NCBI RefSeq assembly: GCF_004345665.1
Contig: NZ_SLWR01000002.1
Span: 62,001 to 126,000, forward strand
Direction: 5' to 3'
DNA length: 64,000 nt
Source: Kribbella antiqua
GTDB lineage: Bacteria > Actinomycetota > Actinomycetes > Propionibacteriales > Kribbellaceae
The notes under the pieces are model-generated. The model worked only from the letters and a program-made list of their open reading frames with translations, made no database searches and was not told the origin of the DNA. How positions within the stretch are numbered: the stretch's first letter is position 1; each line of letters opens with the position of its first letter. The translations under genes and the position numbers were made by a program. Below are positions 43,086 through 52,453 of the stretch, in pieces.

Positions 43086-43639
43086 TGCTGACCGCGAGGA
43101 CTCTGGCCGAGGCGCAGACCTACCTGAGCCTGCTGGCCGCGGCAGATGACGCCCCGGACGCGGCCCGGCCCGGTCCGCCGGAGACGTCGCTGACCGAGGG
43201 CGAGGAAGCCTGGACGGTCCACTCCGAGCTCAGCGACCTCGCCGTACCGTATGCGTCCGAGCACGCGGCCCGGACTCTCGGCGTCATCTTCGGTCTCGGC
43301 GTCTCGCAGCTGGTCGACGCCGGGCAATGGATCCTGATCGCCGGCACCTATGCCCGGCGGGCGCTCGACGCGGACCTCGCCTACACCGGCGAGCCCGGCC
43401 AGGATCGGAGGACGGTCGAGCTGAACTGGCAGTTCGCGGCGGAGGCGGTCGGCGAGGCGATCAAGTTCCTGCCCGAGGACGCGGACCGGCTGCCGGACGA
43501 CGCGTTCTGGTCGGATCTCGGCGTCCAGCTCCAGCGCGAGCAGCCGCAGCGCATCACCCGCGCACAACTCACCGACGACCACGAGTACTACACCGGCACC
43601 CTGGAGGACTTCCGCCTCCTCTACGGCGAATCTTCCTGA
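43085..43639 (+). CDS. Small protein S2, paralogue of S1 without the cysteines
   Basis: The 184-residue acidic product starts LTARTLAEAQTYLSLLAAADD and shares with S1 the block VDAGQWILIAGTYARRALD and the ending VGEAIKFLPEDADRLPDDAFWSD. The zinc-ribbon cysteines of S1 are absent, so it is a diverged copy. ATG 43085 shares one base with the S1 stop (TGATG), with AGGAG upstream. Its end overlaps the convergent VLRF1 gene by 19 bp. Two giants and two small paralogues in one cluster suggest that an ancestral giant-small pair was duplicated. Confidence 0.75.
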   Translation: MLTARTLAEAQTYLSLLAAADDAPDAARPGPPETSLTEGEEAWTVHSELSDLAVPYASEHAARTLGVIFGLGVSQLVDAGQWILIAGTYARRALDADLAYTGEPGQDRRTVELNWQFAAEAVGEAIKFLPEDADRLPDDAFWSDLGVQLQREQPQRITRAQLTDDHEYYTGTLEDFRLLYGESS

Positions 43640-44244
43640 GTCACCGCGATCCGGATCGCGCGAGCATCGGCGCCGGCCTGCTCCAAAACCTTCTGCTTCG
43701 GATCCGGTACGCCGAGAAACGGCGGCCGCACAAGCCCGAGCAGATCCTTCAGCCGCGGATCCTCCAGCACCGTGTCGACGGCGCGACGGTCTCCCCCACA
43801 GACGAGCGCATCCAGCCGTGCCGGCGCCAGAATCCGTACGGCGACCTCGGTCGCAGCCGCGAAAGCCTCACGCGCCTGGTTGTCACGACGCCGCGCGTAC
43901 CGCTGCTGCGACCAGCCGCCGGCCTTGGTCGTCCCCTGCACATGGCGAGAGCCGACCTTGGAGTCCGTGAGTTTCGCGCCTACGAACACGCCGGCACCGT
44001 AGCCGCCGCGACGTACCAGGAGGACGCCTAGGCGATGCTCAGCCAGGACGTGCTTGATGACGCCTTCCGGGGTCAGGTCAGTCAGCGGCGCGAACGGTAT
44101 ATCGACCACAGCCGTCGACCCGTCTTCGGCTGATGCGGTGAGCGTCGTCGGCGTGACGTCGTACTCGACCGAGCCATGGCGTTCGGCGAAGCCGGTCAGC
44201 CATTTGTCCAGCCGTTCCGGCGCTACCGAGACGACGCGTCTCAC
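43621..44244 (-). CDS. acVLRF1-type release factor (Vms1-like)
   Basis: The 207-residue product contains the hallmark region GGYGAGVFVGAKLTDSKVGS followed by HVQGTTKAGGWSQQRYARRRDNQ, in which GWSQQR corresponds to the GSQ catalytic loop of Vms1/ANKZF1 tRNA hydrolases. The family frees nascent chains from peptidyl-tRNA on stalled ribosomes. I use GTG 44244, which overlaps the SufT stop (GTGA); the longer frame to 44307 lies within sufT. It is the last gene of the Suf run, an association that is probably transcriptional rather than functional, and it converges on S2. Confidence 0.85.
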   Translation of the reverse strand: MRRVVSVAPERLDKWLTGFAERHGSVEYDVTPTTLTASAEDGSTAVVDIPFAPLTDLTPEGVIKHVLAEHRLGVLLVRRGGYGAGVFVGAKLTDSKVGSRHVQGTTKAGGWSQQRYARRRDNQAREAFAAATEVAVRILAPARLDALVCGGDRRAVDTVLEDPRLKDLLGLVRPPFLGVPDPKQKVLEQAGADARAIRIAVTQEDSP

Positions 44245-44612
44245 ACGTTGAAGCCGAGAGCCCGCAGCTGGTCGCGGCCGTCGTCGGTGATCTTTTCCGG
44301 GCCCCACGGCGGCATCCAGACCCAGTTGATCCGGAAGTCGTTGACCAGGCCGTCCAGGGCCATCCGGGTCTGATCCTCGATCACGTCGGTCAGCGGGCAG
44401 GCCGCGGACGTCAGCGTCATGTCGATGATCGCCGTGCTGGTGTCGTCGACGGTGATGCCGTAGATCAGGCCCAGGTCGACCACGTTGATGCCGAGCTCGG
44501 GGTCGACGACGTCCTTCAGCGCCTCGGTCACATCCTCGACGTCAGCGGGAGTCGAGCCCGCCGCCAGGTCGACCTCGGGCAGCTCGATCTTCTCGTCGGT
44601 CTGGTCAGCCAT
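44241..44612 (-). CDS. sufT: SufT/MIP18-like Fe-S assembly factor
   Basis: The 123-residue protein is a DUF59/MIP18 domain: DVVDPELGINVVDLGLIYG, then TLTSAACPLTDVIEDQ with the conserved cysteine, and the WGPEKI ending typical of SufT. It helps mature iron-sulfur proteins when demand is high. It overlaps the SufU start by 8 bp and the VLRF1 start by 4 bp. Confidence 0.92.
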   Translation of the reverse strand: MADQTDEKIELPEVDLAAGSTPADVEDVTEALKDVVDPELGINVVDLGLIYGITVDDTSTAIIDMTLTSAACPLTDVIEDQTRMALDGLVNDFRINWVWMPPWGPEKITDDGRDQLRALGFNV

Positions 44613-45063
44613 TGCTCACTCCTCCTGTACGCGCGAGAGCCTGGGCGGTCGCGTCCCGCCAGGCCGACCAGCCCAGCAGCGCACACTTCACCCGGGCCGG
44701 GAACTGCGCGACGCCGGCAAACGCGACGCCGTCCTCCAGAACCTCTTCGTCCGGTTCGACATTCCCCCGGCCCTGCATCAGCTCGAGGAACTTCTCGTAC
44801 GTCGCCATGCCTTCGGCGACCGGCTTGCCGATCACCAGATCCGTCATCACCGAGGTCGCGGCCTGACTGATCGAGCAGCCGACGCTCTCGTGCGTCACAC
44901 CGGTGACGGTGTCGCCGTCGAGCTCGACCCGGAGCGTGACCTCGTCCCCGCAGGACGGGTTCACGTGGTGCACCTCCACGTCGTACGGCTCCGCGAGACC
45001 CGCGTGGTGCGGGCTGCGGTAGTGGTCCAGGATGATCTCCTGGTACAGCGAGTCAAGCTGCAT
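44605..45063 (-). CDS. sufU: SufU, zinc-dependent sulfur transfer protein
   Basis: The 152-residue SufU has the three ligand cysteines and aspartate: NPSCGDEVTL, VGCSISQAATSVM and ARVKCALLGW. SufU carries sulfur from SufS to the SufBCD scaffold, using zinc-cysteine exchange. It lies 6 bp after the SufS stop in transcription order and overlaps SufT. Confidence 0.95.
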   Translation of the reverse strand: MQLDSLYQEIILDHYRSPHHAGLAEPYDVEVHHVNPSCGDEVTLRVELDGDTVTGVTHESVGCSISQAATSVMTDLVIGKPVAEGMATYEKFLELMQGRGNVEPDEEVLEDGVAFAGVAQFPARVKCALLGWSAWRDATAQALARTGGVSNG

Positions 45064-45069
45064 GAGACG

Positions 45070-46329
45070 TCAGGCCACCTTGAAGAAAGAACGGACGAAG
45101 CCGAGACCGTCGACCAGCGCCTCGACCTCCTCCGGCGTCGTGTAGAGGTAGAAGGACGCCCGCGTCGAGGACTGTACGCCGAACCGCTCGTGCACCGGCC
45201 GCGCACAGTGATGCCCGGCGCGGACAGCGATCCCGCGGGTGTCCAGCACGGTCGCCACGTCGTGCGGGTGTACGCCATCCAGCTCGAAGCTGATCGCGCC
45301 GCCATGGTCAGCCGCCTCGGTCGGGCCGAGAATCGTCAACCCTGGAACGGTTTTCAGGCCCTCGAGCGCGTACTCGACGATCGCGTGCTCGTGCGCGGCG
45401 ATCTTGTCCATCCCGATCCCGGACAGGTAGTCCACGGCCGCACCGAGCCCGACCGCTTGCGCGATCGGCGGCGTACCGGCTTCGAACCTGGCCGGCGGAG
45501 CGGCGTACGTCGAACCGGTCATCCGGACGACCTCGATCATCTCGCCGCCACCGAGGAACGGCGGCAGCTCGGCGAGCAGCTCGTACCGGCCCCAGAGCAC
45601 ACCGATGCCTGTCGGGCCGACCACCTTGTGGCCGGTGAACGCGAGCAGGTCCGCACCCAGCGTTGACACGTCGACCGGGAACTGCGGCACCGCCTGCGAC
45701 GCGTCGACGACGACAGTCGCGCCGACCGCGTGGGCCTTGGCGGCGATGTCGGTGATCGGGTTGATCGTGCCGAGCGCGTTCGAGACCCAGGTCAGCGAGA
45801 CGATCTTGGTGTTCTCGGTGATCAGCTCGTCGATGTTGCTCAGGTCGAGCCGGCCCTCTTCGGTCACGCCGAACCACTTCAGCTCCGCGCCGGTCCGCTC
45901 ACAAGCCAGCTGCCACGGGACGATGTTGCTGTGGTGCTCCATCTCGGAGATCACCACGACATCGCCCGGCTTCAGCGACGCACCGAGCGTGTGCGCGGCG
46001 AGGTTGAGCGCCTCGGAGGCGTTCTTGGTGAAGACGATCTCGTCGCGACTCGGAGCACCGATGAAGGCGGCGACCTTGTCCCGGCCGCCCTCGTACGCCG
46101 CGGTCGCCTCGGCACCGAGCTGGTGCATGGCCCGGGCGACGTTCGCGTTGTGCTTCAGGTAGTGGTCCTCGAGCGCCTGGACCACGTGGCGCGGCTTCTG
46201 CGAGGAGTTGGCCGAGTCCAGGTAGACCAGCGGGAACCCGTTCGCGAGCTCGCGAGACAGGATGGGAAAGTCCGCCCGGACCGATTGCAGGTCCAGCGGA
46301 CTGCTGAATGTGGTCCGGGCGTTGGTCAC
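45070..46329 (-). CDS. sufS: SufS cysteine desulfurase
   Basis: The 419-residue PLP enzyme has LLAFTGHKVVGPTGIGVLWG with the PLP lysine, DASQAVPQFPVDV, and the catalytic cysteine in VRAGHHCARPVH. It abstracts sulfur from cysteine as persulfide and passes it to SufU. It is group II by its SufU partner and the short catalytic loop. ATG 46329 overlaps the SufC stop (4 bp). Confidence 0.96.
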   Translation of the reverse strand: MTNARTTFSSPLDLQSVRADFPILSRELANGFPLVYLDSANSSQKPRHVVQALEDHYLKHNANVARAMHQLGAEATAAYEGGRDKVAAFIGAPSRDEIVFTKNASEALNLAAHTLGASLKPGDVVVISEMEHHSNIVPWQLACERTGAELKWFGVTEEGRLDLSNIDELITENTKIVSLTWVSNALGTINPITDIAAKAHAVGATVVVDASQAVPQFPVDVSTLGADLLAFTGHKVVGPTGIGVLWGRYELLAELPPFLGGGEMIEVVRMTGSTYAAPPARFEAGTPPIAQAVGLGAAVDYLSGIGMDKIAAHEHAIVEYALEGLKTVPGLTILGPTEAADHGGAISFELDGVHPHDVATVLDTRGIAVRAGHHCARPVHERFGVQSSTRASFYLYTTPEEVEALVDGLGFVRSFFKVA

Positions 46330-47087
46330 TTCGCGCCTGCCTTCAGGAACCGCTCGTAGCCGTTCGCCTCGAGCTCTTCGGCCAGCTCCGGTCCGCCCTC
46401 TTCGGCGACCCGGCCGTCCACGAACACGTGCACGAAGTCCGGCTTGATGTAGCGCAGGATCCGCGTGTAGTGGGTGATCAGCAGCACACCCTTGTCGCCC
46501 TGCGACGCGAACCGGTTGACGCCGGTCGACACGACCTTCAGCGCGTCGATGTCGAGGCCGGAGTCGGTCTCGTCGAGGATCGCGATCTTCGGCTTCAGCA
46601 GCTCCAGCTGGACGATCTCGTGCCGCTTCTTCTCACCACCGGAGAAGCCCTCGTTGACGTTGCGCTGGGCGAACTCGGGGTCCATCTCCAGGTCGGCCAG
46701 GGCGGTGTTCACGTCCTTGACCCAGGTGCGCAGCTTCGGCGCCTCGCCGTCGATCGCGGTCTTCGCCGTCCGGAGGAAGTTCGCCACCGACACGCCCGGC
46801 ACCTCGACCGGGTACTGCATCGCCAGGAACAGGCCGGCCCTGGCGCGCTCGTCGACGGTCATGTCCAGCACGTCCTCGCCGTCGAGCGTGACGGTGCCAC
46901 TGGTGATGTTGTACTTCGGGTGGCCGGCGATCGAGTACGCCAGCGTGGACTTGCCGGAACCGTTCGGGCCCATGATCGCGTGCGTCTGGCCACCGCTGAT
47001 GGTCAGGTTGACGCCGCGCAGGATCTGCTTCGGGCCGTTCTCGGTGTCGACCGACACGTGCAGGTCGCGGATCTCGAGTGTCGCCAT
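46326..47087 (-). CDS. sufC: SufC, ATPase of the SufBCD scaffold
   Basis: The 253-residue ATPase has Walker A GPNGSGKST, signature GFSGGEKKRHEI, and Walker B AILDETDSGLD, the SufC form. It drives conformational change in SufB-SufD. A 25-bp gap separates it from the Rieske gene upstream and it overlaps SufS. Confidence 0.96.
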   Translation of the reverse strand: MATLEIRDLHVSVDTENGPKQILRGVNLTISGGQTHAIMGPNGSGKSTLAYSIAGHPKYNITSGTVTLDGEDVLDMTVDERARAGLFLAMQYPVEVPGVSVANFLRTAKTAIDGEAPKLRTWVKDVNTALADLEMDPEFAQRNVNEGFSGGEKKRHEIVQLELLKPKIAILDETDSGLDIDALKVVSTGVNRFASQGDKGVLLITHYTRILRYIKPDFVHVFVDGRVAEEGGPELAEELEANGYERFLKAGAK

Positions 47088-47112
47088 GAGGTTTCTTCTA
47101 TCTCCGTCTGGT

Positions 47113-47451
47113 TTACAGGGATGCCTGGTTGAGAGGGTTCTTCACATCGACGAGTACGTCGTCGCCGTCCAGCCGGACCGGGTAGACCGGCACCGGGTCG
47201 TACGCGGGCAAGCTGGTCGGCTCGCCGGTGCGGAGGTCGAAGCGGGACCCGTGCAGCCAGCACTCGATCTCGCACTCGCCGACGTCACCCTCGGACAGCT
47301 GGATCTGCGCGTGCGAGCACTCGTCCCGCACCGCGAAGAACTGTCCCTCGCTCTTCACGACCGCGACCTCGACGCCGCCGACCTCGACCGGGACGACTCC
47401 TTCGTCCGGTACGTCGGTGACGGCGCAGGCGCGCTCGAACGTGTCGCTCAC
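47113..47451 (-). CDS. Rieske [2Fe-2S] ferredoxin of the Suf operon
   Basis: The 112-residue protein is a stand-alone Rieske domain with ECSHAQIQ and CEIECWLHGSRFD, giving the Cys-x-His...Cys-x2-His ligands for one cluster. In actinobacterial Suf operons such a ferredoxin lies between SufD and SufC; it may be an electron donor or an early recipient. GTG 47451 overlaps the SufD stop (GTGA), so I reject the longer frame to 47820. Confidence 0.92.
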   Translation of the reverse strand: MSDTFERACAVTDVPDEGVVPVEVGGVEVAVVKSEGQFFAVRDECSHAQIQLSEGDVGECEIECWLHGSRFDLRTGEPTSLPAYDPVPVYPVRLDGDDVLVDVKNPLNQASL

Positions 47452-48650
47452 TGGCCGATGACCGCCTTGGCGGACGCGCTCAACTCCGCGGCCCGCGCGA
47501 GCTTCTCTTCGATCACCTCGTGCAGGTGCTCGGCCACCTCGGGCACGCCGATCTTGCCGATGATGTCGTTGAAGAAGCCGGACACCACCAGCCGCCGGGC
47601 CGCGTCCTCGGGGATGCCGCGGGCCTGCAGGTAGAACAGCTGCTCGTCGTCGAAGCGGCCGGTCGCGGACGCGTGACCGGCGCCCTCGATCTCGCCGGTC
47701 TCGATCTCCAGGTTCGGCACCGAGTCGGCGCGAGCGCCATCGGTCAGGACCAGGTTGCGGTTCAGTTCGAAGGTGTCGGTGCCTTCGGCCGCGGCCCGGA
47801 TCAGCACATCGCCGATCCACACCGAGCGCGCGTTGTCGCCGGCCAGCGCACCCTTGTAGAGCACGTTGCTCTTGCAGTGCGTCGCCTCGTGGTCGACGAA
47901 CAGCCGGTTCTCGTGGTGCTGGCCCGACTCGGCGAAGTAGACGCCGAGCAGTTCCGCATCGCCGCCAGGCCCGGCGTACCGGACGTTCGTGGCGATCCGG
48001 ACGACCTTGCCGCCGAGCGTGACGACGACGTGGTGGAGCTTGGCGTCGCGGCCGACCAGCGCGTCATGCTGCGCGAGGTGGATCGACTCATGGTCGGCCT
48101 GCTGGATGCTGACCACCCGCAGCTCAGCGCCGTCGCCGGCGACGATCTCGACGTTGCTGCCGAGCTCACCGGCGCCGGTGTGGTCGATGATCACGGTGGC
48201 GCGGCTGTGCCGGCCGGCGTCGACGATCAGGTGGCTGAAGCCGCGGGCACCGAGGCTCGCGACATTCACGTGCACGGGCTCGATCAGCTCGGCCTCGACC
48301 GGGATCCGCACCGCCAGCGCCTCGGCCGCGTGGTTCCAGGCGACGGCCGCCGACCGGTCCTGCGGCTTGCCGACCTTCAGCGAGTCGGCCGCGACGGTCT
48401 CGAACACGACTCCGTCCGGGCCGGACGCGTCGATCTTCGGGGTCTCGGTGCCGGCCTCGTCGGCGAACAGCGCCTTGAGGGCCTTGACCGGGGTGAAGCG
48501 CCACTCCTCCTCGCGCCCGTTCGGCACCGCGAAGTCGGCCACGTCGTACGACGTCGGCCGCTCATTCCGGGCCTGGAGCGGGACCGGCGAACCCGGCCCG
48601 TGGGAGTGCGCCCGATTGCCGGTGGCAACCAGGGTTTCGCTCGCGGTCAT
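47448..48650 (-). CDS. sufD: SufD scaffold protein
   Basis: The 400-residue SufD has the right-handed beta-helix core and the ending EIEGAGHASATGRFDDEQLF then YLQARGIPEDAARRL. It pairs with SufB and SufC to build clusters. The ATG shares one base with the SufB stop (TGATG). Confidence 0.95.
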   Translation of the reverse strand: MTASETLVATGNRAHSHGPGSPVPLQARNERPTSYDVADFAVPNGREEEWRFTPVKALKALFADEAGTETPKIDASGPDGVVFETVAADSLKVGKPQDRSAAVAWNHAAEALAVRIPVEAELIEPVHVNVASLGARGFSHLIVDAGRHSRATVIIDHTGAGELGSNVEIVAGDGAELRVVSIQQADHESIHLAQHDALVGRDAKLHHVVVTLGGKVVRIATNVRYAGPGGDAELLGVYFAESGQHHENRLFVDHEATHCKSNVLYKGALAGDNARSVWIGDVLIRAAAEGTDTFELNRNLVLTDGARADSVPNLEIETGEIEGAGHASATGRFDDEQLFYLQARGIPEDAARRLVVSGFFNDIIGKIGVPEVAEHLHEVIEEKLARAAELSASAKAVIGQ

Positions 48651-50062
48651 CAGCCGACGGCCCCTTCCATCTGCAGCTCGATCAGTCGGTTCAGTTCCAG
48701 CGCGTACTCCATCGGGAGCTCGCGGGCGATCGGCTCGATGAAGCCGCGGACGATCATCGCCATCGCCTCGTCCTCGGCCATGCCCCGGCTCATCAGGTAG
48801 AAGAGCTGGTCGTCGCTGACCTTGGACACGGTCGCCTCGTGTCCCATCGCCACGTCGTCCTCGCGGACGTCGACGTACGGGTAGGTGTCGGAGCGGCTGA
48901 TGGTGTCGACCAGCAGCGCGTCACAGCGCACCGTGGACTTGCTGTGGTGCGACCCCGGCGCCACCTCGACCAGACCCCGATACGACGTCCGGCCGCCACC
49001 GCGGGCGACGGACTTCGACACGATCGAGCTGGAGGTGTACGGCGCGTTGTGCACCATCTTGGAGCCGGCGTCCTGGTGCTGGCCCTCGCCGGCGAACGCG
49101 ACCGACAGGGTCTCGCCCTTGGCGTGCTCGCCCATCAGGTAGACGGCCGGGTACTTCATCGTCACCTTGGAACCGATGTTGCCGTCGATCCACTCCATCG
49201 TCGCGCCGGCCTCGCAGGTGGCGCGCTTGGTGACCAGGTTGTAGACGTTGTTCGACCAGTTCTGGATCGTCGTGTAGCGGCAGCGGGCGCCCTTCTTCAC
49301 GATGATCTCGACCACCGCTGAGTGCAGCGAGTCGGACTTGTAGATCGGCGCCGTACAACCCTCGACGTAGTGCACGTAGGCGTCCTCGTCGACGATGATC
49401 AGGGTCCGCTCGAACTGGCCCATGTTCTCGGTGTTGATCCGGAAGTACGCCTGCAGCGGGATGTCCACCTTGACGCCCTTGGGGACGTAGATGAACGAGC
49501 CGCCGGACCAGACCGCGGTGTTCAGCGAGGCGAACTTGTTGTCGCCGACCGGGATGACGGAGCCGAAGTACTCCTTGAAGAGCTCCGGGTGCTCCTTCAG
49601 GCCGGTGTCGGTGTCCAGGAAGATGACGCCCTGGGCCTCCAGGTCCTCGCGGATCTGGTGGTAGACGACCTCGGACTCGTACTGCGCCGCGACACCGGCG
49701 ACCAGGCGCTGCTTCTCCGCCTCCGGGATGCCCAGCTTGTCGTAGGTGTTCTTGATGTCCGGCGGCAGCTCCTCCCAGGAGGTGGCCTGCTTCTCGGTGG
49801 ACCGGACGAAGTACTTGATGTTGTCGAAGTCGATCCCGGACAGGTCCGCGCCCCACGACGGCATCGGCTTGCGGTCGAAGAGCTTCAGGCCCTTCAGCCG
49901 CAGGTCCAGCATCCACTCCGGCTCGTTCTTGAGGGTGGAGATTCCTCGCACCACGTCCTCACTCAGGCCGCGCTGAGCAACCGCGCCGGCGGCGTCGGAG
50001 TCGGCCCAGCCGTACTGGTAGTTGCCGAGGCCTTCCAGTTCGGGGTGAGCGGTTTGCGTCAT
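48650..50062 (-). CDS. sufB: SufB scaffold protein
   Basis: The 470-residue SufB has [48 protein letters not shown] with the conserved cysteine, and [20 protein letters not shown]. It carries the nascent cluster with SufD. No intein interrupts it, unlike in some mycobacteria. The ATG at 50062 overlaps the SufR stop by 4 bp. Confidence 0.96.
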   Translation of the reverse strand: MTQTAHPELEGLGNYQYGWADSDAAGAVAQRGLSEDVVRGISTLKNEPEWMLDLRLKGLKLFDRKPMPSWGADLSGIDFDNIKYFVRSTEKQATSWEELPPDIKNTYDKLGIPEAEKQRLVAGVAAQYESEVVYHQIREDLEAQGVIFLDTDTGLKEHPELFKEYFGSVIPVGDNKFASLNTAVWSGGSFIYVPKGVKVDIPLQAYFRINTENMGQFERTLIIVDEDAYVHYVEGCTAPIYKSDSLHSAVVEIIVKKGARCRYTTIQNWSNNVYNLVTKRATCEAGATMEWIDGNIGSKVTMKYPAVYLMGEHAKGETLSVAFAGEGQHQDAGSKMVHNAPYTSSSIVSKSVARGGGRTSYRGLVEVAPGSHHSKSTVRCDALLVDTISRSDTYPYVDVREDDVAMGHEATVSKVSDDQLFYLMSRGMAEDEAMAMIVRGFIEPIARELPMEYALELNRLIELQMEGAVG

Positions 50063-50787
50063 CGTGCAGTCCTCGCAGATTCGCCGTCGGATACAGGGGC
50101 AGTAACCGGCTGGGGGCCGGGGATGTGCGTCGTACAGACACCGTCGCCGTGGGCGATGGTGGCCAGCCGCTGAACGTGCTTACCGAGGAGTCGCGCGAAC
50201 ACCTCGGTCTCCGCCTCGCACAGCTGGGGGAACTGCTCGGCCACGTGTGCGACCGGGCAGTGGTGCTGGCACAGCTGGGCGCCGTGCGCTGCCTGGGCCG
50301 TGGACGCGGCATAGCCGTCCGCGGTCAGGGCCTGGGCGAGCGCATCGGCCTTGTTGCTCTCGGGAGCGGCGTCGACCAGCTCCCGGTACCGCTGTTCCAC
50401 CTCGGCGACGCGGCGGCGGGCGAACTCCGCGACCGCCTCCTCACCGCCGGCTTCGGCGATGAACCGCATCGCTGTGGCCGCCAGGTCGTCGTACGCCTGG
50501 TGGAACGCGTGCCGGCCGGTGTCGGTCAGCACGAAGACCTTCGCGGGGCGGCCGCGGCCACGTGGGCCGTAGACGCGCTCCTCACGGGCCTCGACCAGGC
50601 CCTCGTCGAGCAGGTGGTCGAGGTGCCGGCGGACCGCCGCCGGGGTCAGCTCCAAGCGCTCCGCGAGCACCGCGGCGCTGGACGGACCGTTGGTCAGGAT
50701 CGAGCGGGCAACCCGGTCCCGAGTGGACTCGTCCCGCGTCACGGCAGCGCCCGCGGGCGCCGGTCCGTTCGTCGCAGGAGTTTTCAC
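50059..50787 (-). CDS. sufR: SufR-type Fe-S repressor of the suf operon
   Basis: The 242-residue protein has an N-terminal winged helix (about 30-95, [20 protein letters not shown] and [16 protein letters not shown]) and a C-terminal part with cysteines at [11 protein letters not shown] and PQLCEAE, the likely ligands of a [4Fe-4S] cluster. It is first in the suf operon, as in Mycobacterium and Streptomyces. The GTG at 50787 lies within the probable SufR operator (50784-50798) and has no Shine-Dalgarno, so it may be leaderless. Confidence 0.92.
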   Translation of the reverse strand: MKTPATNGPAPAGAAVTRDESTRDRVARSILTNGPSSAAVLAERLELTPAAVRRHLDHLLDEGLVEAREERVYGPRGRGRPAKVFVLTDTGRHAFHQAYDDLAATAMRFIAEAGGEEAVAEFARRRVAEVEQRYRELVDAAPESNKADALAQALTADGYAASTAQAAHGAQLCQHHCPVAHVAEQFPQLCEAETEVFARLLGKHVQRLATIAHGDGVCTTHIPGPQPVTAPVSDGESARTAR

Positions 50788-50798
50788 AACATCAGTGT
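50784..50798 (-). promoter_or_regulatory. SufR operator overlapping the suf operon start
   Basis: On the minus strand the sequence is ACACTGATGTTGTGA, a perfect match to the ACACT-N5-TGTGA repeat reported for mycobacterial SufR. It spans the GTG start codon of sufR itself, so binding would block initiation. The -10/-35 elements upstream are not clear. Confidence 0.8.
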
Positions 50799-50938
50799 CG
50801 CGTAATTCACCGGGGCCTTCAAATAAGGGTCCCCTAACCGGTTCGCGCGGTCACGCGGGGCGTGGGAGCCCTTCGTGACCAGCGTCACGCCGCCTGACCC
50901 CGGGGAAGAACGGGTAAGCCCGGTCCTAGACTTCTTCC

Positions 50939-51661
50939 GTGCCAGTCGCGGTGGAGATCGACAACCTCGTCGTGCGGTACGGCGAGAAGGCCGCGGTCGA
51001 CGGTCTCAGTCTCACCGTAGCCGCCGGCACGGTGACGTCCGTGCTCGGCCCCAACGGTGCCGGCAAGACCACCACCGTGGAGAGCTGTGAGGGCTTCCGG
51101 CGACCCGACTCGGGCCGTGTCCGGGTGCTCGGGCTGGACCCGATCGCCGACCACGACGAGCTGATGCCGCGGATCGGCGTGATGCTCCAGGAGGGCGGCG
51201 CCTGGTCCGGCGTCCGCGCGATCGAGATGCTCCGGTACGTCGCCACCCTGCACACGCACCCCCTCGACATCCCGGCTCTGGTCGAGCGACTCGACCTCGG
51301 CAGCTGCGGCCGGACGCCGTACCGGCGGTTGTCGGGTGGTCAGAAGCAGCGGCTTTCGTTCGCGCTGGCAATCATCGGGCGGCCGGAGATCGCATTCCTG
51401 GACGAGCCGACGACCGGGCTCGACCCGCATGGCCGGCGCGAGATCTGGCAGTTGATCCGGGACCTGCGCGACGACGGCGTGACCGTCGTACTGACGACTC
51501 ATGCGATGGACGAGGCGGAGCAGCTGTCCGATCAGGTCCACGTGGTGTCCGCGGGCAAGGTGATCGCCTCCGGCACCCCGGACTCCCTGACCGAGCATCA
51601 CACGAAGTCGCTCGAGGACGTCTTCCTCGAGCTCACGGCACCGAAGCGGGAGGCCCGGTGA
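50939..51661 (+). CDS. ABC transporter ATPase (ABC-2 type exporter)
   Basis: The 240-residue ATPase has Walker A GPNGAGKTT, the signature RRLSGGQKQR, Walker B IAFLDEPTTGLD and H-loop LTTHAMDEAE, with a C-terminal LEDVFLELT typical of the DrrA-like exporters. GTG 50939 is 7 nt after TAGACT (50927-50932) and lacks a ribosome site, so the mRNA is likely leaderless. Its stop overlaps the permease start (GTGA). It is divergent from sufR; substrate unknown. Confidence 0.9.
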   Translation: MPVAVEIDNLVVRYGEKAAVDGLSLTVAAGTVTSVLGPNGAGKTTTVESCEGFRRPDSGRVRVLGLDPIADHDELMPRIGVMLQEGGAWSGVRAIEMLRYVATLHTHPLDIPALVERLDLGSCGRTPYRRLSGGQKQRLSFALAIIGRPEIAFLDEPTTGLDPHGRREIWQLIRDLRDDGVTVVLTTHAMDEAEQLSDQVHVVSAGKVIASGTPDSLTEHHTKSLEDVFLELTAPKREAR

Positions 51662-52434
51662 GCACCTATGCTCCACGGCCCGGGAGCGCGCCGTGGACCC
51701 GCAAGGTGCTGGCTCACTCGCGGATGGAGTTCCGGCTCCTCATCCGCAACGGCGAACAACTGCTCCTGGCCCTGGTCATCCCGCTCGGCCTCCTGCTGCT
51801 CCTGGGCGGCACCGGCCTGGGCAGCCGGCTTCCGCTCGGCGACGGTCCGGCCATCGATCAGGCCGTACCGCGGGTGCTCGCGCTCGCGATCCTCTCGTCC
51901 TCTTTCACGTCACTGGCGATCGCGACCGGTTTCGAGCGCCGCTACGGCGTGATCAAGCGGCTCGGCGCCTCTCCCCTGTCCCGGACCGGGCTGCTGGCCG
52001 GGAAGATCGGGGCGGTGCTGGTGGTCCAGGTCATCCAGCTCGCCGTACTGATCGGGACCGGGTTCGCCCTCGGCTGGAACCCGGCCGGTGGCGTCGACGC
52101 TGTCGTCGGCGTGGTGCTGGTGGTTCTGTGCGGTACGGCGGCCTTCGCCTCGCTCGGGCTGCTGATGGCCGGAGTACTGCGGGCTGAAGCAACACTCGCC
52201 GCAGCGAACCTGCTCTATCTGCTGCTGTTGGTGGGAGGCGCGGTCCTCACACCGGTCGACGAATACCCGGCCGGCATGCAAGGCGTCGTACGCGTGCTGC
52301 CGAGTGCCGCGCTGGCCAACGGACTCGCCAACTCGACCATCGAAGGCGTCATCCCCTGGGCCGCAGCGCTGTCACTGGCACTCTGGGCGGCGGTACTGGG
52401 CTACCTGGTCTCCCGAACGTTCCGATGGGACTGA
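51658..52434 (+). CDS. ABC-2 type permease
   Basis: The 258-residue membrane protein has about six helices with the ABC-2 pattern: FRLLIRNGEQLLLALVIPLGL at the first helix, then GFERRYGVIKRLGASPLSRTGLLAGKIG before the second pair. It is the membrane partner of the ATPase encoded just before (4-bp overlap), in a position next to ctaA that is common in actinobacteria. Confidence 0.9.
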   Translation: MSTYAPRPGSAPWTRKVLAHSRMEFRLLIRNGEQLLLALVIPLGLLLLLGGTGLGSRLPLGDGPAIDQAVPRVLALAILSSSFTSLAIATGFERRYGVIKRLGASPLSRTGLLAGKIGAVLVVQVIQLAVLIGTGFALGWNPAGGVDAVVGVVLVVLCGTAAFASLGLLMAGVLRAEATLAAANLLYLLLLVGGAVLTPVDEYPAGMQGVVRVLPSAALANGLANSTIEGVIPWAAALSLALWAAVLGYLVSRTFRWD

Positions 52435-52453
52435 GCTTTAGAGTGTCCCGGTG

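Noticed and set aside
28824..43639. Classical polymorphic toxin with immunity gene
   Set aside because: The C-terminal parts of the two giants are conserved with each other apart from the last ~35 residues, so there is no swapped toxin tip; no secretion signal or toxin motif is seen. Left open as a loose relation only.
50812..50834. Palindrome-like GGGGCCTT...AAGGGTCCCC in the sufR-ABC gap
   Set aside because: The arms match only with a bulge and no partner copy was found, so I do not call it an operator.
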